A stretch of DNA of 17,500 bases from Timburyella sp030842085 (GCA_030842085.1 JAUUSE010000037.1:1-17500), one strand, 5' to 3'; positions 7,585 through 16,283 are shown, counted from the stretch's first letter. Notes: generated from the letters alone by a model not told the origin. Numbers and translations are program-made.

Positions 7585-8057
7585 TATAATACCTCCGTTT
7601 ATTAATAATTTTTTATTCTTTATTTATCCAATATTTTTTACCCACGGCCCATGCTTTTTATTTCTAAGCGGTCATTGCCCTAATACATCTTCATTTACCA
7701 ATTACGGTTGATTTACCATATCAAACTCGTGTCTTGCGGTAATGCTATAGAGCTTTGCATTATACGCTTCACTATAAAGAAAGCTTATATAAATATGATT
7801 TCGTTTTTTTGCAGAGCCGAAGCCCGTTTATGTCGGCAAAGCCGCAATATGCATTCCATGGCCTTTTAAAGTTAATACATGTGCTTTCTCTATCAGCTCT
7901 CCGCTCAGATTTATATTTAGCAAAATGCGCTTGCCAGATTTGACAATGTTTGCCGTGATAATCAGACTTAAAGTATAAAAATTGATAATGTTTAATCGTC
8001 CAGTATACTTACACATTGTAAAATATAATATTCAGGATATTATAGCACCAATTAATT
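7585..8057. promoter_or_regulatory. Gap upstream of the dehydrogenase operon; probable control region
   Basis: No supported gene is seen; the 62-codon frames here lack ribosome binding sites. Two copies of ATTTACCA stand in direct repeat at 7693-7700 and 7711-7718, 18 bases apart. TATCCAATAT (7625-7634) matches one arm of the dyad found before the LysR gene. A minus-strand TATAAT (plus-strand ATTATA, 7759-7764) is a possible -10 for the dehydrogenase operon, but no good -35 accompanies it. Confidence 0.4.
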
Positions 8058-8561
8058 TTAATTAAGCCATCTCTTAATATCCGGCTCAGAATCTTTTACC
8101 TTAGAACCGTATATTGCAAGCCCTTTTTCTATATTGGCCTCAGGACAGATACGTTTTATATCGCTTTCACTGCTTCCTATTCCGCTGCCCTCATGAGTAC
8201 AGAACGGCTTTATAGTTTTGCCAGTGAAATCATATTTTTCTAAAAAAGTAAATACGGCCATTGGCATAGTGCCCCAGTAATTCGGATATCCGAGATAGAG
8301 CGTATCATATTTATCAATACTGTCAATATAAGTTTTTAGCTCTGGCCGGGCGCCACGGCATTTATCCTGCTTGGCTTCTTCAATGCACTGCGAGTAGTCA
8401 TCGGAGTATGCGCACATTGGCTCAATTTTAAACAAATCGGCCCCAGTAAGCTTTTGTATAATTTCTGCGGCAATCTCGGTATTTCCTTTGCTTAGACTTT
8501 TTATCTCACCTCTTACATAATTGCCGCCGGCCCTCGAAAAATACGCAATAATAGCCGACAT
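8058..8561 (-). CDS. Flavodoxin (FMN-binding electron carrier or small reductase)
   Basis: This is a flavodoxin-fold protein of 167 residues. It begins with AIIAYFSRAGGNYV, where the phosphate loop of flavodoxins normally lies, and has YLGYPNYWGTMPMAVFTFLEKYDFTGK, the aromatic FMN-stacking region and following helix, and PFCTHEGSGIGSS near the second loop. It probably binds FMN and carries electrons or reduces quinones and similar compounds. Two in-frame ATGs exist. The ribosome binding site AAGGGGAG abuts the first (8565-8567) but lies 6 bases before the second (8559-8561), so the second is preferred. It is divergent from the LysR gene across a 130-base gap with an operator-like dyad and is probably its main target. 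Confidence 0.92.
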   Translation of the reverse strand: MSAIIAYFSRAGGNYVRGEIKSLSKGNTEIAAEIIQKLTGADLFKIEPMCAYSDDYSQCIEEAKQDKCRGARPELKTYIDSIDKYDTLYLGYPNYWGTMPMAVFTFLEKYDFTGKTIKPFCTHEGSGIGSSESDIKRICPEANIEKGLAIYGSKVKDSEPDIKRWLN

Positions 8562-8596
8562 ATACATCTCCCCTTTCTAAATTTTTCCTTGACCCT

Positions 8597-8625
8597 ATTA
8601 TAAAACGCTTCGTCTTGACAGTGAA
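8597..8625 (-). promoter_or_regulatory. Predicted flavodoxin promoter
   Basis: On the minus strand TTCACT (plus 8620-8625) and a perfect TATAAT (plus 8597-8602) are separated by 17 bases, 30 bases before the ribosome binding site region. The -35 overlaps by one base the TTGACA of the divergent lysR promoter. Confidence 0.55.
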
Positions 8626-8643
8626 TATCCAATATGTTACCAT
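8615..8643 (+). promoter_or_regulatory. Predicted lysR promoter
   Basis: A consensus TTGACA (8615-8620) is followed after 17 bases by TACCAT (8638-8643). The LysR start codon lies 50 bases downstream. The -10 and spacer lie inside the dyad at 8626-8649, which fits autorepression. Confidence 0.5.
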
Positions 8644-8649
8644 TGGATA
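8626..8649. promoter_or_regulatory. Candidate LysR operator (perfect dyad)
   Basis: TATCCAAT and ATTGGATA form a perfect 8-base inverted repeat with an 8-base spacer. The size and position between divergent promoters match LysR-family sites. A second, shorter dyad (TAAACT-AAA-AGTTTA, 8648-8662) follows directly. Binding by the adjacent LysR protein is inferred. Confidence 0.55.
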
Positions 8650-8693
8650 AACTAAAAGTTTATACAAAAATTCATCGTGAATAGGGTGATAAT

Positions 8694-9587
8694 ATGTATA
8701 GCGAACAGCTAAAATCATTTATATGCGTCGCCGACTGCGGGAGCTTTTCAAAAGCTGCGGAAAAACTTTTTGTTTCATCCACCGCAGTTATGAAACAGAT
8801 GAATATGCTTGAAAAAGAGTTGGGAATTAAACTGTTTATACGCACAAACCACGGTATCCGCTTAACCACTGCGGGTGAATCAATTTATAAGGATGCAAAA
8901 TATATTATTTCCTATTTTGAAAAGGCCGTGCAAAAAGCGTTACAGCTCGAAAGCTCCGAGAAATATACAATACGCGTGGGCACGTCAATGCTTAATCCCT
9001 GCAAGGCGTTCATGGATTTATGGAACAGGGTAAACGATGACTTTCAGCAGTTTAGAATATCGGTCATTACTTTTGAGGACAACCATGAGGAAATTTTATC
9101 AGTTATTGATTCTATCGGCAAAAGATTTGATTTTTTAGTCGGCGTATGCGACTCGCTGGAGTGGCTTAAGCGGTGTAATTTTTATAAATTAGGAGAATAT
9201 AGAGTATGCTGTGCAGTGCCAATAAAACACAGACTGGCATCTAAAAAGGCTCTGGATATAACTGATTTATACGGCGAGACCATGATGATGGTTCAGCGCG
9301 GCGATTCTCCTATAAACGACAGCATAAGGGACGAAATTGAGCAGCATCATAAAGAAATTATTATTGAGGATACTCCACATTTTTACGATATAGACGTATT
9401 CAATCGATGTGTACAGACAAACTGCGTGCTGTCTACTATAGAATGCTGGAACGACATACACCCATCTCTTGTGACTATTCCAGTTAACTGGGACTTTAAG
9501 ATGCCGTACGGCCTGCTCTACTCCGCAAATTCTTCCGAAGCTGTTGTGCGGTTTTTAGAGGCTGTAGATAATATTAACAGTAAATAA
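8694..9587 (+). CDS. LysR-family transcriptional regulator
   Basis: The protein has 297 residues, normal for the family. The N-terminal winged helix-turn-helix spans about residues 3-61 (LKSFICVADCGSFSKAAEKL, then LEKELGIKLFIRT and LTTAGE). The rest is a ligand-sensing domain of the periplasmic-binding-protein type. It contains ten cysteines (11, 15, 103, 152, 161, 172, 173, 239, 244, 251), more than usual, so redox or electrophile sensing is possible but only inferred. AGGGTG lies before the ATG at a suitable distance. It is transcribed away from the flavodoxin, with a dyad between them, and probably controls the flavodoxin and perhaps the wider reductase cluster and itself. Confidence 0.93.
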   Translation: MYSEQLKSFICVADCGSFSKAAEKLFVSSTAVMKQMNMLEKELGIKLFIRTNHGIRLTTAGESIYKDAKYIISYFEKAVQKALQLESSEKYTIRVGTSMLNPCKAFMDLWNRVNDDFQQFRISVITFEDNHEEILSVIDSIGKRFDFLVGVCDSLEWLKRCNFYKLGEYRVCCAVPIKHRLASKKALDITDLYGETMMMVQRGDSPINDSIRDEIEQHHKEIIIEDTPHFYDIDVFNRCVQTNCVLSTIECWNDIHPSLVTIPVNWDFKMPYGLLYSANSSEAVVRFLEAVDNINSK

Positions 9588-10020
9588 AAATTTTATAATG
9601 CTTTCCAATTTTAAATATAGTCAATCTATTCAGCAATTTGATAATTAAAACTTCAAATGTTATATTATTGATACTCATCCATAAAGTTTGGCTAAATTTG
9701 CTATATCATTACATCGCCATGCTAAATATTTTATATGGTAATCTTTGTATCTTATAAATAAGTTTGCCGATTTAATAAATTTTGATTTGCAATTCTTTTC
9801 CTTATCTAAACTTTTTCGCTGTAAAGACATTGAGCTTTTATCTTGTGAATCAATCAAATTTATCGATTTGCAGACGGCAGTGGTACAAATACCCGTCTTT
9901 AGACGAGAATATATATTCTATCACTATGTGCATATTGCACGGGTTATCAGAGTGCAAAATTATAATGATAATAGTTTACGGCATTAGTGGCATTAGTGAT
10001 TTATACGCTTAATTTAAAAG
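9588..10020. other. Gene-free stretch after lysR
   Basis: No gene with a ribosome binding site or recognisable product is seen. Overlapping open frames occur on both strands (plus 9745-9987, minus 9675-9857), but none resembles a known family. No clear terminator follows directly after lysR; the first strong hairpin is more than 430 bases downstream. Confidence 0.45.
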
Positions 10021-10021
10021 C

Positions 10022-10058
10022 AAAAGCGATGCAGATGAATCATTGCATCGCTTTTATA
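10022..10058. terminator. Bidirectional hairpin terminator
   Basis: AAAAGCGATGCA (10022-10033) pairs perfectly with TGCATCGCTTTT (10044-10055) over a 10-base loop, giving T-tracts both ways. It lies about 120 bases past the minus-strand lipoprotein gene and 434 past lysR, so it could end either. Confidence 0.7.
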
Positions 10059-10177
10059 ATTGGATTATTAAAAAATTTATGTGACTATTTAGTTCATCTT
10101 TATGACGATACTTTAGATTAAATATGAAACTATTGAATAAAAATTATCATAAAGATATGTAACACTGGGTTGTTTTA

Positions 10178-10996
10178 TCAGAATTTATGCCGTCTGTTTG
10201 CATAACTGATTACAAGAAGAACAGCAAGTATAATAACAGCGGCAGACAAAACAGAGATAATAACAATATAAATAGGTGCTATACCAAGACTCGCATCGCC
10301 TGAGTTGCCTATCTGACCACTGTTTGAATTCCCGCCGTCAAACATCGGAGCATTGTTGCTTGTGTCATTACGGCTTGAAAAATCAGAACTGCTCTGCTCA
10401 GAGCTGTTGCCTGACTCATGGCCGTTATCTGATTCAGGGTTATCTTCGAAATTTAAGTCGTTTTTGCTCAGCTCTATTTTAGCTGTATGCCTATATTGAT
10501 ATTTATCATATGTAAAACGAAGGTCAATATGGCTGTCTGTTAAAACGGATGCAATCGTGATACTGTTTGAATAATCAATATTAAGTTCAATGTCTTTGAG
10601 ATGCGGGTTTATGGTCAGACTCTTTCCAACACTGTCATATGCCTCAAAATTGCTGACAGTTATATCCTTGTCATAACCTGGAGAATTTATAAACGTATAG
10701 GTGATTTGAAGTAACTGGTTATACTCGTCATATTCGTATATATCATTTTCGTATTCATCCTTGCCTTTATACTCCTGCACGGTAAAAGGAGAATCAATGA
10801 GCAGCTTATAATCATCTATACGAAGAGTTGCTATACATTCATTGGTCTCTATATCAATTATTTCTATATTATCCCCTTTTTTATAAATATGGTTTCCCGC
10901 TTCTTTTGTGATGGTCTCTACTGATGGCATTATTCTGCATGAGGTAAACAGCAAAAGTGCGGAAAGCATTGTCAGTACTATGGATATTTTTTTCAT
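10178..10996 (-). CDS. Lipoprotein-like surface protein with C-terminal membrane helix, function unknown
   Basis: I do not recognise a family. The 272-residue protein starts with a charged and hydrophobic signal sequence ending in a lipobox-like LFTSC, putting the lipidated cysteine at residue 20. Residues about 35-180 are acidic and rich in Asp, Glu and Tyr, with a beta-rich look. Residues about 185-235 are a Ser/Asn/Gly linker. A strong hydrophobic helix follows at about 241-265, then the basic tail ANRRHKF, so the C-terminus should be cytoplasmic. An N-terminal lipid anchor plus a C-terminal helix is unusual: either both anchor the protein or the first is a plain cleaved signal. GGAGG precedes the ATG at good spacing. 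It is divergent from the fused ABC exporter, suggesting but not proving a joint role. Confidence 0.8.
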   Translation of the reverse strand: MKKISIVLTMLSALLLFTSCRIMPSVETITKEAGNHIYKKGDNIEIIDIETNECIATLRIDDYKLLIDSPFTVQEYKGKDEYENDIYEYDEYNQLLQITYTFINSPGYDKDITVSNFEAYDSVGKSLTINPHLKDIELNIDYSNSITIASVLTDSHIDLRFTYDKYQYRHTAKIELSKNDLNFEDNPESDNGHESGNSSEQSSSDFSSRNDTSNNAPMFDGGNSNSGQIGNSGDASLGIAPIYIVIISVLSAAVIILAVLLVISYANRRHKF

Positions 10997-11187
10997 AAAG
11001 TACCTCCAATAAAATATTATATTACATATTATATATCATATATCGACAAATATCTAATTACAATTTTGTTATTATGTATAATATAGTGATTAAAGTAAAT
11101 GAAAATATGTCAAAGCATAATTTATTCAATTTTAGTTAATATTTTGCTGTTATACTACTTAAGATAAACTTATTTGGAGATGTGACA
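10997..11187. promoter_or_regulatory. Divergent promoter region, lipoprotein / ABC exporter
   Basis: This very AT-rich gap must hold both promoters. Candidate -10 elements are TATAAT near 11076 and TATACT near 11151 on the plus strand. Minus-strand TTGACA occurs near 11112, but no well-spaced partner is clear. No dyad stands out. Confidence 0.35.
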
Positions 11188-13803
11188 ATGCTAAGTCTTA
11201 CTGGAATAACTAAAGAATATCAAGCCGGCAATACTAAAGTGCAGGCGCTTAAAGGCATAGATCTTCATTTTCGTAAAAATGAATTTGTATGCATACTGGG
11301 TCCATCAGGCTGCGGCAAGACGACAATGCTCAACATACTCGGCGGTCTTGACCGATATACAAGCGGCGACCTTGTAATAAACGGGAAATCTACAAAAAAC
11401 TTTACCGACAGGGATTGGGACACATACCGCAATCGTTCAATTGGGTTTGTATTCCAAAGCTATAATCTCATACCGCACCAGACGGTGCTTAGCAACGTCG
11501 AGCTGGCGCTTACGCTTTCGGGAGTATCAAAGGCTGAACGCCGCCGCCGTGCAATTGAGATGCTGAATAAAGTAGGGCTTGGCGACCAGCTTAACAAAAA
11601 GCCGACGCAGATGTCCGGCGGACAAATGCAGCGCGTCGCTATTGCAAGGGCGCTGGTAAATAATCCAGACATACTGCTTGCTGACGAGCCTACGGGTGCG
11701 CTGGACAGCGAAACCAGTGTGCAGATTATGGAAATACTTAAGGAAATCTCCAAAGATAAGCTGATAATAATGGTCACGCACAACGGCCAGCTGGCAGAGC
11801 AGTATGCAAACAGGGTAATAAGGCTGTTGGACGGAAAAATTATCGATGATTCAAACCCCTATGAGCCGGAAAAAGAAGAAAAAAGCGAGGACACTAAAAA
11901 GAAGAAGGACAAATATAAGAAACGCACATCTATGTCATTTTTTACGGCGCTGTCCCTCAGCTTTAACAATTTGCTGACGAAAAAGGCAAGGACATTTCTT
12001 ACGGCTTTTGCAGGCAGTATAGGCATTATCGGCATTGCACTTATTTTATCGGTGTCAAACGGCTTCCAGATATATATTGACCGCATGCAAGAGGATACTT
12101 TATCAAGTTACCCGCTCAGCATAACCGAGCAGACAACGGATTTATCCGCCCTTATGGAAGCGCTGGGTGCTAATAATAAAGAGGGGCATGAGGTCGAGGA
12201 CGGCACGCTCTATTCCAACGATATTATGAGCAAAATGATTACTACGCTTATGGCGTCGGTGTCCAACAACGACCTTAACAGATTTAAAACCTATATTGAT
12301 GATAATTATGACAGTATAAGCAGTTATGTCAACGACATAGTATACGGCTATAATATAAATTTAAATCTATATGACTCCGACTACAGCGACGGTGTGGTGC
12401 AGGTTAACCCTGTGACATTCCTTTACGAGATGCTTAACATAAATAATGAAACGGCGGACGAGACGGCAAATAACATGATGATGTCCACTGAGGTATGGAC
12501 GCAGATGCTTGATAATCGGGATTTGCTTAATTCGCAGTATGATGTTCTTGCCGGAACATGGCCGACGTCAAGAAACGAGGTCGTGCTTGTCGTTGACGAA
12601 AACAATGAAATAATGGATTATACACTTTATGCTCTGGGGCTTAAGAGCATGGATGAGCTCCAGGAAATGACGGAGAAAATCCAAAACGGAGAGGAATATA
12701 CTCCAACCCCTACGCAGTACAGCTATGACGACATACTCGGCAAGACATACAAGCTCGTGCTGAGCACTGACTATTATGAGAAATCCGGCAATACGTGGAC
12801 AGATAAAAGTCAGGATGAGGAATATATGAAAACGGTGCTGGACAATGCTGAAGAGATAAAAATAGTCGGCATAATACGTCCGGCAGAGGGTGTTGAAATG
12901 ACGTCAATTTCCGGCTCAGTCGGCTATACGAAAGAGCTGACTGAATATATAATAAATGCTGTTAACGAGTCGGAAATAGTGAAAGAGCAAAAAGAAAATC
13001 CTGACATAGACGTATTTACCGGCAAGGAATTTGCAAAAGAAGACAAAGAAGCTGCATCTGGAACAACCGGCACAGAAGTAGATATCTCAACGCTTCCACA
13101 GGAAACACAGGCATATCTGGCAACATTGCCAGAAGATGAAAGAGCGAAAGTACTCGAGTCATATTCGCCCGTTTCAAGCTCTACCTATGAAAGCAATTTG
13201 GAAAAACTTGGTGTTGTAGATCTCGATACGCCGTCCAGTATAAATATTTACCCGCGTGACTTTGATTCTAAAGAGCAGATAGAAAAGTTTATATCAGACT
13301 ATAACGACAAAATTACAGCGGACGGCAATGAAGAGTATACAATAAAATATACCGACTATGTCGGCCTAATGATGTCGTCCATAAGCACTGTTATTGATAC
13401 AATCAGTTATGTACTCATCGCGTTTGTCGGCATATCGCTGGTGGTATCATCAATTATGATAGGCATTATAACCTATGTATCGGTATTGGAGCGCACAAAG
13501 GAGATAGGAATATTAAAGAGTATAGGCGCCAGCAAAAAGGATATATCAAGAGTATTCAACGCAGAAACGCTTATAGTCGGATTTACCGCAGGAATGTTCG
13601 GTATACTTGTAAGTCTGCTGCTTACAATACCTATAAATGCAATACTTCAGTCTATTACCGGAATAGCTAATGTCGCACAGATGCCGATAGTCGGAGCTGT
13701 TATATTAGTTCTGCTGAGCATGGCGCTCACGCTTATTGCTGGGCTTATACCATCTAAAATTGCAGCAAGAAAAGATCCGGTCGTCGCTCTAAGATCTGAA
13801 TAA
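11188..13803 (+). CDS. Fused ABC exporter: ATPase plus FtsX/MacB-type permease
   Basis: One 871-residue chain carries an ATPase (about 1-220) and a permease. ATPase motifs: Walker A GPSGCGKT (38-45), Q-loop Q90, signature SGGQ (143-146), Walker B ILLADE (162-167), H-loop H198. A Lys/Glu-rich linker (about 226-246) leads to the first membrane helix (about 270-292). A large outside domain of about 430 residues follows, then three helices (about 735-765, 792-818, 832-856) with the FtsX motif VLERTKEIGILKSIGASKKDI. This MacB-like type (LolD-like ATPase) moves lipoproteins, peptides or antimicrobials, or transmits force across the membrane. Such fusions are common in Clostridia; two would form the dimer. 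GGAG lies 8 bases before ATG 11188; a GTG six bases earlier is too close to it. The substrate is unknown. Confidence 0.92.
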   Translation: MLSLTGITKEYQAGNTKVQALKGIDLHFRKNEFVCILGPSGCGKTTMLNILGGLDRYTSGDLVINGKSTKNFTDRDWDTYRNRSIGFVFQSYNLIPHQTVLSNVELALTLSGVSKAERRRRAIEMLNKVGLGDQLNKKPTQMSGGQMQRVAIARALVNNPDILLADEPTGALDSETSVQIMEILKEISKDKLIIMVTHNGQLAEQYANRVIRLLDGKIIDDSNPYEPEKEEKSEDTKKKKDKYKKRTSMSFFTALSLSFNNLLTKKARTFLTAFAGSIGIIGIALILSVSNGFQIYIDRMQEDTLSSYPLSITEQTTDLSALMEALGANNKEGHEVEDGTLYSNDIMSKMITTLMASVSNNDLNRFKTYIDDNYDSISSYVNDIVYGYNINLNLYDSDYSDGVVQVNPVTFLYEMLNINNETADETANNMMMSTEVWTQMLDNRDLLNSQYDVLAGTWPTSRNEVVLVVDENNEIMDYTLYALGLKSMDELQEMTEKIQNGEEYTPTPTQYSYDDILGKTYKLVLSTDYYEKSGNTWTDKSQDEEYMKTVLDNAEEIKIVGIIRPAEGVEMTSISGSVGYTKELTEYIINAVNESEIVKEQKENPDIDVFTGKEFAKEDKEAASGTTGTEVDISTLPQETQAYLATLPEDERAKVLESYSPVSSSTYESNLEKLGVVDLDTPSSINIYPRDFDSKEQIEKFISDYNDKITADGNEEYTIKYTDYVGLMMSSISTVIDTISYVLIAFVGISLVVSSIMIGIITYVSVLERTKEIGILKSIGASKKDISRVFNAETLIVGFTAGMFGILVSLLLTIPINAILQSITGIANVAQMPIVGAVILVLLSMALTLIAGLIPSKIAARKDPVVALRSE

Positions 13804-13871
13804 CTTAGTTTATATAAAGGGATTTTAATAATTAAATTTATATCATGTATGTTTAAACCTCAATATTGCAC

Positions 13872-13906
13872 ATAAAAAGAGGCCGCTTAGGGCGGCCTCT
13901 TTTTAT
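13872..13906. terminator. Shared terminator of the ABC exporter and pheT
   Basis: A perfect 15-base inverted repeat (13872-13886 with 13892-13906) encloses a 5-base loop and gives T-runs on both strands. Its right arm overlaps the first base of the minus-strand pheT stop codon (13906-13908), so one hairpin serves two convergent transcripts. Confidence 0.9.
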
Positions 13907-16263
13907 TATATTTTCATATTTACATCCATTTGCTTTAGCTTGTCTATAATCTCATCCACCGACTGCTGCACCTCTGATTTTGTGAGGGTTTTGTCAAGCG
14001 ATGAGAAACTGTATCTCAATGTTATGCTCTTCTCTTCGCCGTCATATGTGTCAATTAGCTTTACATCTTTAAGATTTTCTGTTCCCAACCATGCCGAGCC
14101 CATCTTCTCAAAACTCACAGCCGGATTTACCACAAATGTTAAATCTATATCTATGCCGGGGAATTTGGAGACCTCTTTATACTCAGTAACTTTTGGCTCT
14201 ATGTTGCCGAAGTCATCCATATATATCTCCGCCATAGCCACGACTGCCTTCTTTCCGATTTTATCAGCAACAGACGGATGAAGCAGTGCTATGCTGCCTA
14301 TGTTCTTTTCTTTGCATAAAATATCTGCCGTATTTTTCGGATGCTGCCACTGGCGAACTTTATCCGACGGACTAAAGGCCGCCGACACGCCCTTTACGTC
14401 CCTACACAGGAAAGAGACAATATCGCGAATTTTAAAATAAAGCTCCCGCTCACTTTTTACTGTGCTGTAAAGCACAATGCCGAGCTTCTTGCGCTCAACG
14501 CACATGCCGTCGCTGCCAAGTCCCTCGACCGTCTTGCCTATCTCAAATATACCGAAATCATCGCTGAAAGCATGATTTGATGCGGTCATTGTAAGGAGCG
14601 TCGGTACTATTGTATCACGCAGCATTTCATTATCCGGCGTCATTGCGTTTATTATGCGCACGCTGCCGTTTATGCCAAGTCCTATTTCCTTTAATTTTTT
14701 CGCATCGCACCATATGTACGAATGCACTTCATGCAGCCCGAACTCGCGCACTAAAATATCTTTTACTCCCTTTTCGCTTATCTTCTGCTGCGAAAGGCGT
14801 ACAGGATAAAGCGGACTTACGGTAGTCGTTATCTTAAAGTTGTCATAACCGTATATCCTTGTTATCTCCTCTATGATGTCTGCCTTTATGCTTACGTCCT
14901 TAGTGGCGCGCCATGACGGCACAAAAACGGTGAACACGTTATCCTTAAGCTCGACGCCAAATCCAAGCGAGCGCAGCGTTTTAAGTATCTGCTCCTCTGA
15001 AATATCTATGCCGGTATATCTGTCGACATACTTTTTGTCAAACACTATAGGCTGAGCCTCAAACTTCTTAACATACACGTCGGTGAGCGAAGAGATTACC
15101 TCACAGCCGCTGTCGCTGTCCTTCATGAGCTTAAGATAGCGCTTTATGGCCGGAACCGTAAGCTCCGGGTCGAGGGATTTTTCATATCTCATGCTGGCGT
15201 CGGTGCGCAGTCCGAGACGTGTGGAGGTCTTTCTGACAGATACACAGTCAAAATTAGCTGATTCAAGCAGCAGCGACGTCGTGTCATCCTCTATCTCCGA
15301 TGCAAGTCCGCCCATTACGCCCGCTACCGCCACCGGCTCACCGGCGCTGTATATCATAAGCGTGTTTTCATCTATCTTGCGGCCGACCCCATCCAGCGTG
15401 TCAAAGCTGTATTCACCGCCGGCGCGCTTTACCTCAATACTGCTGACCTTGCGCATGTCAAAAGCGTGCATGGGCTGCGAAAGCTCCAGCATTATATAGT
15501 TTGTAAGGTCGGCGATAAAATTAATCGCACGCATGCCGCAGTAATAAAGCCTTATTCTCATGTCCACCGGACTTGTTTTGCGCGTGACGTTCTGTATCTT
15601 AAGGCCTGAATATCTGTAGGCTATGTCCTTGTCCTTTATGTCGATATCAACCTTAGGCAAATCATTGTACTCATCTGTGTCGTACACATCAAGCTCTTTC
15701 AGCGGACGCCCCGTAAGTGCAGAAAATTCCCTCGCTATGCCGTAATGTCCCCACAAATCCGGGCGGTTGGTGAGGGATTTATTGTCCACCTCAAAGATTA
15801 TGTCTTCCACGCCGTATGCCTTTTTGATGTCGGTGCCAAGCTCTATATCGTCGGTTATGTCCATTATTCCGGAATTGTCAGCGCTTATTCCAAGCTCCTG
15901 CTCCGAGCAGCACATGCCCTGCGACATGACGCCCGCCACCGGACGCGCCTCAATCTTCATTCCGCCGACCATGCCGCCTACCGTTGCAAAGGCGGTTTTC
16001 ATGCCAACTCTCACATTCGGCGCACCACATACGCAGTCAAAAATCTTTTCGCCGGCGTCCACTTTAAGCAGGTGCAGCTTTTTGGAGTCAGGGTGGTTTT
16101 CCACCGACAAAATCTTCGCCACTACCACGCCGCTTACGTCGCGGCCTTTGTATATTATGTCCTCGACTTCCGCCGTCGAAAGAGTAAAACGCTTTATAAG
16201 CTTTTCGATATCCAGCCCCGAAAGGTCTACGAAATCCTGAACCCAGTTCATTGAAACAAGCAT
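13906..16263 (-). CDS. pheT: Phenylalanyl-tRNA synthetase beta subunit
   Basis: This is the beta chain of the (alpha-beta)2 enzyme that charges tRNA-Phe in the cytoplasm. At 785 residues it is full length for the bacterial form. Domains in order: N-terminal B1 with the EMAP-type tRNA-binding fold (about 39-150, CVCGAPNVRVG, VMSQGMCCS); SLTNRPDLWGHYG (163-175); B3/B4 with the mischarged-tRNA editing site (about 212-375, containing TLDGVGR and VAVAGVMGG); DNA-binding-like B5 (about 405-475, ending EEITRIYGYDN); the inactive synthetase-like core; and the ferredoxin-fold anticodon-binding domain (about 693-785, KFPGIDIDLTFVV, YSFSSLDKTLT). AGGA lies upstream of the ATG. The gene begins 20 bases after pheS ends, so both form one operon. 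Confidence 0.98.
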   Translation of the reverse strand: MLVSMNWVQDFVDLSGLDIEKLIKRFTLSTAEVEDIIYKGRDVSGVVVAKILSVENHPDSKKLHLLKVDAGEKIFDCVCGAPNVRVGMKTAFATVGGMVGGMKIEARPVAGVMSQGMCCSEQELGISADNSGIMDITDDIELGTDIKKAYGVEDIIFEVDNKSLTNRPDLWGHYGIAREFSALTGRPLKELDVYDTDEYNDLPKVDIDIKDKDIAYRYSGLKIQNVTRKTSPVDMRIRLYYCGMRAINFIADLTNYIMLELSQPMHAFDMRKVSSIEVKRAGGEYSFDTLDGVGRKIDENTLMIYSAGEPVAVAGVMGGLASEIEDDTTSLLLESANFDCVSVRKTSTRLGLRTDASMRYEKSLDPELTVPAIKRYLKLMKDSDSGCEVISSLTDVYVKKFEAQPIVFDKKYVDRYTGIDISEEQILKTLRSLGFGVELKDNVFTVFVPSWRATKDVSIKADIIEEITRIYGYDNFKITTTVSPLYPVRLSQQKISEKGVKDILVREFGLHEVHSYIWCDAKKLKEIGLGINGSVRIINAMTPDNEMLRDTIVPTLLTMTASNHAFSDDFGIFEIGKTVEGLGSDGMCVERKKLGIVLYSTVKSERELYFKIRDIVSFLCRDVKGVSAAFSPSDKVRQWQHPKNTADILCKEKNIGSIALLHPSVADKIGKKAVVAMAEIYMDDFGNIEPKVTEYKEVSKFPGIDIDLTFVVNPAVSFEKMGSAWLGTENLKDVKLIDTYDGEEKSITLRYSFSSLDKTLTKSEVQQSVDEIIDKLKQMDVNMKI

Positions 16264-16283
16264 TATTTATCCATCCTCACACA

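Noticed and set aside
7828..8016. 62-codon minus-strand frame between flavodoxin and the dehydrogenase.
   Set aside because: No ribosome binding site and no recognisable motif; the gap looks regulatory.
9675..9857. 60-codon minus-strand frame with a basic composition.
   Set aside because: No ribosome binding site, no family resemblance, overlapped by equally long plus-strand frames.
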